Source: Salticus scenicus (taxonomy: Eukaryota > Arthropoda > Arachnida > Araneae > Salticidae). From it: a DNA stretch of 64,000 nt. The stretch lies in assembly GCA_963930645.1 (NCBI GenBank), contig CAWVNO010002555.1, positions 372,001-436,000 of the forward strand. The letters are read 5' to 3'. Positions 59,633 to 64,000 of the stretch are shown here, one piece after another (the first letter of the stretch is position 1; each line of letters begins with the position of its first letter). The position numbers and the translations under genes are program-made. The notes beneath the pieces were generated by a model. It was not told where the DNA came from. It made no database searches and saw nothing but the letters and a program-made list of their open reading frames with translations.

Positions 59633-59938
59633 CAGGGGTGCAGAAAATGTTCAGACCTCAGAAATTTCCCCCAAACATAGTATAAATTTCCCTCAATAAT
59701 GCAAAAATCTACTTTGCTGTACAAAGTCATTTGTTCTATGTAATAAAACAAGAGAATAAGTATACAGGGTAACATAAAAATATCACTGTTAGTGTATATT
59801 AAAAGAACTTCAAAGCAGCAATTTTTTATTTTTTATTTACATTTTTATTTTCTCTTAAAAAAATATTCAGAATTTCCCCAGTTAGTATAAATTTCCCCCG
59901 AACCTCGTTCGGGCGTTCGGACATATTCTGCACCCCTG
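59633..59938. mobile_element. 306-bp hAT MITE in gypsy B
   Basis: CAGGGGTGCAGAA and TTCTGCACCCCTG are inverted; aaattttg is a perfect 8-bp target duplication (59625-59632 and 59939-59946). Inner ends also pair through AATTTCCCCC. Non-coding. It is the youngest of three nested insertions here. Confidence 0.92.
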
Positions 59939-60232
59939 AAATTTTGTACCTATCAAATAATTGCTGAACTTTTCGCATGCCCAAGTGAGTGCCAGTGCTT
60001 CTTTTTCTATCTGAGCATAGCGTTTCTCTGCTGGAGTTAAAGTTCTGGACGCATAGGCAATCACTTTCAATGAAGAATCTTCTTGCTTCTGGCATAGCGT
60101 AGCACCAAGTCCATACGAGGAAGCATCTGCTGTCACTATTGATTGTTTGTTTGGGTCAAAAATTGTAAGTACCGTTCTGATGACAGTATTTCCTTTAGCT
60201 TTTTTAATGCATTTTCTTGAGGGGCATCCCAA
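59939..60232 (-). pseudogene. pol: Gypsy B RNase H (5' part)
   Basis: Open in a different frame from the RT upstream. Contains VTADASSYGLGATLCQ (catalytic Asp) and EKEALALTWACEKF (catalytic Glu). A one-base shift near 60175-60195 separates it from the RT frame and the MITE cuts its end. Confidence 0.85.
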
Positions 60233-62304
60233 ACAAATTGATTTTTTGTTGACAGTAATGAAATCAAAGGTGCCATAGTATCTGCAAATTTTGGAATGAA
60301 TCTTGCTAAATAGTTGGCCATTCCTAATAGCTGCTTAAGCTCTGTTTTATTTGTTGGAGATTTGAAATTTTGTATGGCTTGAATTTTCTCTTGATCTGGA
60401 TGTATTCCTGACTCATTAATTACATGTCCTAGGAATTTTATAGACTTGACAGAGAAACAACATTTTTGTTTGTTTAGAGTTATTCCAGTTTCTTTAAGAC
60501 ATTTCAATGTTGATTTTAAGCGTGCATCATGTTCTTTCTGATTGGATCCCCATACTAGGATGTCATCCATATGACATATTATACCCGAAAGACCCTCAAG
60601 AGCTTGAGACATTCTCCGTTGAAAGTGTTCAGGAGCAGATGAAATGCCAAAAGGTAACCGCAAGAATCTGAATCTTCCGAAAGGTGTGATGAAGGTCGTA
60701 AGATAGGATGATTCTTCATCAAGAGGTATTTGCCAAAATCCAGAATTAGCATCTAATTTGGAGAAAATTTTGGCTCCAGCCAAAAGAGATAAATTGTATT
60801 CTGTAGTTGGTAGTGGGTGCCACTCTCTTCGAATACTTCTATTAAGTACTGTCAGGTCAACACAAATTCTTACATTGCCATCTTTTTTTCGTACAACCAC
60901 AGCAGGTGAACACCAATTAGTGGGTTTCTCGACTGGTTTGATTACATTCATTTCCAGCATTCTTTTAATTTCAGCCTTTGTTTTGTCTAACAATGGTATT
61001 GGTATTCTGCGTGGAGATGTAAGAGCATAAGGCTTAGCATTATCAACTAATTCAATGTGGTAATGTCCTTTCAGCAGTCCCAGACCTTGAAATAGCTTTG
61101 GAAATTCCTGAACAGGATCAAAACTACTGATACTTTGTACATAATGTGGCTGTATGTTAGGACCTAGGCCAAAGATTTTGATTGCTGGTTTACCTAACAA
61201 ACATGTTTGAAGATCACGTATAATATAGATTTCTTCCCTACAGGTTTTGCCATTGTATTCCATGTTTTCAACTAATTTCCCTGTTAATTTTAATGGTGTT
61301 CTATCTGGACCATAAATTACCTTATTTGTACTTTTAATATGGGCATTTTTGAACATGGATTGAGCAATATTACTAGGTATCACAGTGTGATCAGCACCAC
61401 TATCTATTTTAAACCTAATGGTTTTCCCCAATATTTTGATAGGAACTACCCAATCATCATTATTCTGATTATCAGCCATTAGGCCTATGAATCCAGCCTC
61501 ACAATGAATTTCATTTACTCGTTTCATAGAACCCTGACAGACTTTTTCCCAGTGCCCCTTTTTCTTGCACTTTCGGCAAAAGGAATCCTTGGCAGGACAA
61601 AACTTTCTATCATGAGGTAATTTTCCACACCATTTACAATTTTTAACATCAGAAGGAGATTTATAATCTTTACATTGAGTACTCTTTTTAGTGAAATTAT
61701 GTGGTGTTACTATTTTCTTTTTATGCATTACAGCATTGATAGATGCATTGGTTACTAATACAGTTTGCTGTTGTTTGACTGATTCTGATAAACGAACCTT
61801 ATCAATAACTGTTTGCAAAGTTAATTTAGAGTCGAGTTGTAACTTTTCACTAAAAGATTGATCGGTAATCCCGACAACGATGCGATCTCTGAGTAACTCG
61901 TCATGGAGATTACCATAATCACATTTGTCCGCTAGGGCATACAAATCAGTAATAAAATCGTTAACAGACTCACCTTCTTTCTGTATTCTGCGATTAAACT
62001 GAGCTCTTTCAAAAATTATGTTTCGTTTCACAACAAAATGATTATCGAGGTTTTCGATTACTGTTTGAAAATTCTTTTTATCGTCATCCGAGATGTTGAG
62101 CGATAGAAAAATATCTTCAGCTTTGTCACCCATTATATAAATCAGAGCATCCACTTGCTCCTCTTCGGATTTCTTGTTTAAGCCTGAAGCTGTGCGAAAA
62201 CGTAAAAATCTTTGTTTCCATTTCGGCCACTCAGTTGGCGTTGAAAATGGGAAAGATTCTGGCGGTGAAATATGATAAGCTGAAGCTGTAGTGGTAGTTG
62301 TCAT
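60136..62304 (-). CDS. gag-pol: Gypsy B gag, protease and reverse transcriptase
   Basis: 722 residues from ATG at 62302-62304 (MTTTTTASAY), about 80 bases from the LTR. Gag: FPFSTPTEWPKWKQRFLRFR (18-37). Zinc knuckles: Cys223-Cys226-His231-Cys236 and Cys243-Cys246-His251-Cys256. Protease: Asp301 in KIDSGADHTVIP. RT: Asp518 in KLDANSGFW and MDD at 579-581. A single gag-pol frame with no stop between gag and pol. The end (from about residue 703) is out of frame with RNase H, so the last residues before the stop are not native. Confidence 0.9.
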   Translation of the reverse strand: MTTTTTASAYHISPPESFPFSTPTEWPKWKQRFLRFRTASGLNKKSEEEQVDALIYIMGDKAEDIFLSLNISDDDKKNFQTVIENLDNHFVVKRNIIFERAQFNRRIQKEGESVNDFITDLYALADKCDYGNLHDELLRDRIVVGITDQSFSEKLQLDSKLTLQTVIDKVRLSESVKQQQTVLVTNASINAVMHKKKIVTPHNFTKKSTQCKDYKSPSDVKNCKWCGKLPHDRKFCPAKDSFCRKCKKKGHWEKVCQGSMKRVNEIHCEAGFIGLMADNQNNDDWVVPIKILGKTIRFKIDSGADHTVIPSNIAQSMFKNAHIKSTNKVIYGPDRTPLKLTGKLVENMEYNGKTCREEIYIIRDLQTCLLGKPAIKIFGLGPNIQPHYVQSISSFDPVQEFPKLFQGLGLLKGHYHIELVDNAKPYALTSPRRIPIPLLDKTKAEIKRMLEMNVIKPVEKPTNWCSPAVVVRKKDGNVRICVDLTVLNRSIRREWHPLPTTEYNLSLLAGAKIFSKLDANSGFWQIPLDEESSYLTTFITPFGRFRFLRLPFGISSAPEHFQRRMSQALEGLSGIICHMDDILVWGSNQKEHDARLKSTLKCLKETGITLNKQKCCFSVKSIKFLGHVINESGIHPDQEKIQAIQNFKSPTNKTELKQLLGMANYLARFIPKFADTMAPLISLLSTKNQFVWDAPQENALKKLKEILSSERYLQFLTQTNNQ

Positions 62305-62386
62305 TGTTTACCTTTAAAACGAAACGAACGCCGGTGAAAACGAAACTTTCAGAAAGTGAAGTACTAACTTTTAACCGCTGCCACCA

Positions 62387-62666
62387 TGTGTTGTTATTTA
62401 TCTTTATGATACAACCGAGCGTAAATAATAACTCTTATTATTGGTAGCATGATTTAAGATTCATTTAAGAAGCCGTGTTTAAGAACACACAACTTTAATG
62501 GAAGTAAACAAACACGTACACGCACACAGAACAAGATACTTACACAACCGCCAGTTACAGAACAGGTTACAGTTAATATACAAACACGAGTTGAGGTGTA
62601 ATAAACATATGTATATAGTTCAGAATTGAGTCTTATAGTTAATAGTTTTTATGAGTTTATACCACA
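62387..62666 (-). repeat. Gypsy B LTR (5' by element orientation)
   Basis: 280 bp, reads identical to 57760-58039. On the minus strand it is followed by TGGTGGCAGCGG, the likely tRNA primer site, and then the gag start. Confidence 0.92.
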
Positions 62667-63253
62667 CTCTCAACAATGGACAAACTCCATCTGAACTGTT
62701 ATTTGGAAGAAATTTAAGATCAGAACTTGATCTAATCAAACCAACACCAAGACTCAAGAATAATGCTCCACAGCTAGATTTTTACAAAAGTTACAAATTT
62801 GGAGAAAGAGTTCAATCTCGAAATTACACATCATCCAACAAATGGAAATATGGCACTGTCGTTGAGAAACTTGGACGACTTCATTATCTAATAGAATTAG
62901 ATGATGGCTATGTAATCAAACGACACTTCAACCAACTAAGATCCTGTCAAGTTGAAAAAGTATTACCCTCTTTAGATTTTTCCTGGCCAAGGAGAGTTCA
63001 CTTCTCAATTCCCAGACATCAAGATAAGCTAGCCTCACAAAATCAGGATTCTTCACATCAACCACCAATGAAAGTGACTCCTCAAAGTGCAAACATTAGT
63101 GATTCAAATTCTTTACCTCAATCTCCTGCAAGCTCAACGGAACCACAAAAGACTAAACTCCAAAAATTTTCTAGTTCCAGCAAAACAGATCAACTAGTTC
63201 CATTAAGAAGATCAACTCGTCAACGAAAACCAGTTATAAAATTAAATCTCTAA
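62667..63253 (+). pseudogene. pol: Gypsy A integrase C-terminus
   Basis: Continues gypsy A after gypsy B: NGQTPSELLFGRNLRSEL, the usual segment after the integrase core, then YKFGERVQSRNY and a small fold (WKYGTVVEKLGRLHYLIEL) and a Ser/Pro-rich tail ending RRSTRQRKPVIKLNL. The ATG at 62651 lies in gypsy B LTR sequence and is not the native start. Followed by TAATAATAATAATA and a poly-A run (63317-63345). Confidence 0.85.
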
Positions 63254-63312
63254 TAATAATAATATTGAAACTATTCACAGAACATTAAAAGCTATTTTAC
63301 ATATTCATAGAA

Positions 63313-63348
<36 letters not shown>

Positions 63349-63448
63349 ATTCTACTTTAATTTCAAATTAATTCAATCTTTATTTCAAATTGTTTCACTA
63401 AATTGTATATATGTAAATATTTAATGTTTTAATTAAGTGTCGGAGAAT

Positions 63449-63623
63449 TGTTGTGTATATACTTCTACTTCTACTTTTACTATACTATATATTAACTACT
63501 CCTACTTCTACTACTACGCTTTGTTCAATAAACAAACATGAAATGAATACGCAGGGTTCCGTGTCTTCGATATTTCAAATTATTACATCTTTATTAGTAT
63601 ATTAAAACAGTAAATATTTAACA
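63449..63623 (+). repeat. Gypsy A 3' LTR
   Basis: Matches 53958-54132 with two substitutions (GAAATGAATACG for GAAACGAATACG; TAAATATTT for TAAAAATTT). Confidence 0.88.
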
Positions 63624-63675
63624 ATTTGTTTGTATGCTTGTTTGTTTGTTTGTTTGTTTGTCAGGCACAAATCTT

Positions 63676-64000
63676 GCAATCGATTTTTAACTAACTTCCC
63701 GACTAGCTAGATATTTGAAATTTTCAGGACAGCTCACAACACGGTGACAATACATTTTTCTAATAATTTTAGTCAACTATTTCAGGTCCCGCTGCCTTCG
63801 GTAGCGCTTATATGATTAGACAGAAAATTTATTTAACTAACTTCCCGACTAGCTAGATATTTGAAACTTTCAGAATAGTTCAGAACACGGTGAAAATACA
63901 TTTTTTAAATACCTTTAGCCAACTGTTTCGGGTTCCTGCTGCCTTCGGCAGCGTTATCAGTACAAAGCTTGCAATCGATTTTTCACTAACTTCCCGACTA
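63676..64000. repeat. Tandem repeat array, about 147-bp period, cut by window end
   Basis: AACTAACTTCCCGACTAGCT starts near 63690, recurs near 63836 and again begins near 63984. Each unit has AACACGGTGA and ends with a hairpin of the type CTGCCTTCGGCAG. The array continues past the window. Confidence 0.8.

Larger units (their letters stand above)
57760..62666 (-). mobile_element. Gypsy B LTR retrotransposon, recent insertion
   Basis: Identical-looking LTRs, perfect 5-bp target duplication, purine tract next to one LTR and a primer site TGGTGGCAGCGG next to the other. Internal order gag, protease, RT, RNase H, integrase on the minus strand, no envelope. It lies inside the integrase of gypsy A. 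A 306-bp MITE and one frameshift interrupt its own pol. Confidence 0.93.
53958..63623 (+). mobile_element. Gypsy A LTR retrotransposon, split by gypsy B
   Basis: Two LTRs surround gag, protease, RT, RNase H and integrase in gypsy order. Gypsy B (57760-62666 plus its target copy) interrupts the integrase. With the insertion length taken into account, the two coding parts lie in compatible frames, so before the insertion the frame was continuous there. No envelope ORF. Two adjacent stops at the protease/RT junction are the other lesion. Confidence 0.9.

Overview
The window is transposable-element-dominated, AT-rich eukaryotic DNA with homopolymer tracts, short tandem repeats and many nested insertions. 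No host protein-coding gene could be supported. The element mix (Penelope-like element with a GIY-YIG nuclease and hammerhead ribozymes, two gypsy families, LINE, hAT, pogo, piggyBac-type and mariner-type MITEs, tRNA-derived SINEs) fits an arthropod genome. An arachnid is possible, but that is a guess.

Layout. 0.2-1.2 kb: a TA-flanked MITE split by a foldback element. 1.6-1.8 kb: an hAT-type MITE with a perfect 8-bp target duplication. 2.8-5.2 kb: a large foldback made of about 0.49-kb units. 6.2-7.2 kb: two palindromic elements whose arms carry hammerhead-ribozyme-like sequence. 7.4-10.0 kb: an hAT-flanked non-autonomous element, then a tRNA-SINE split by a 1.0-kb TA-flanked element. 10.6-11.9 and 13.6-15.3 kb: degenerate repeats, the second possibly Helitron-like. 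16.45-18.75 kb: a nearly complete Penelope-like element whose inverted terminal repeats each hold a hammerhead motif. 23.9-25.6 kb: a deleted pogo-like element with a piggyBac-type MITE inside. 26.2-26.9 kb: a MITE. 27.9-28.5 kb: the nuclease end of a second Penelope-like family on the minus strand. 29.1-33.4 kb: a decayed gypsy end split by an intact-looking 3.7-kb DNA transposon with a 761-residue ORF. 38.9-43.3 kb: a LINE split twice, once by an hAT element exactly at the reverse transcriptase FADD motif. 43.8-50.7 kb: a 6.8-kb element with hAT-type ends and no recognisable transposase. 53.96-63.62 kb: gypsy element A, its integrase split by gypsy B on the opposite strand, itself split in RNase H by a 306-bp hAT MITE. 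63.7-64.0 kb: start of a tandem array.

Activity. Gypsy B has 280-bp LTRs that read as identical and a perfect 5-bp target duplication, so it is recent. Gypsy A's 175-bp LTRs differ at two positions. The 3.7-kb DNA transposon has an unbroken ORF and long matching termini. The most interesting signals are the hammerhead cores repeated in three palindromic settings (6222-6676, 6877-7167, 16.5-18.7 kb) and the unassigned DNA transposon at 29570-33314. All family assignments come from reading motifs; no database search was run.
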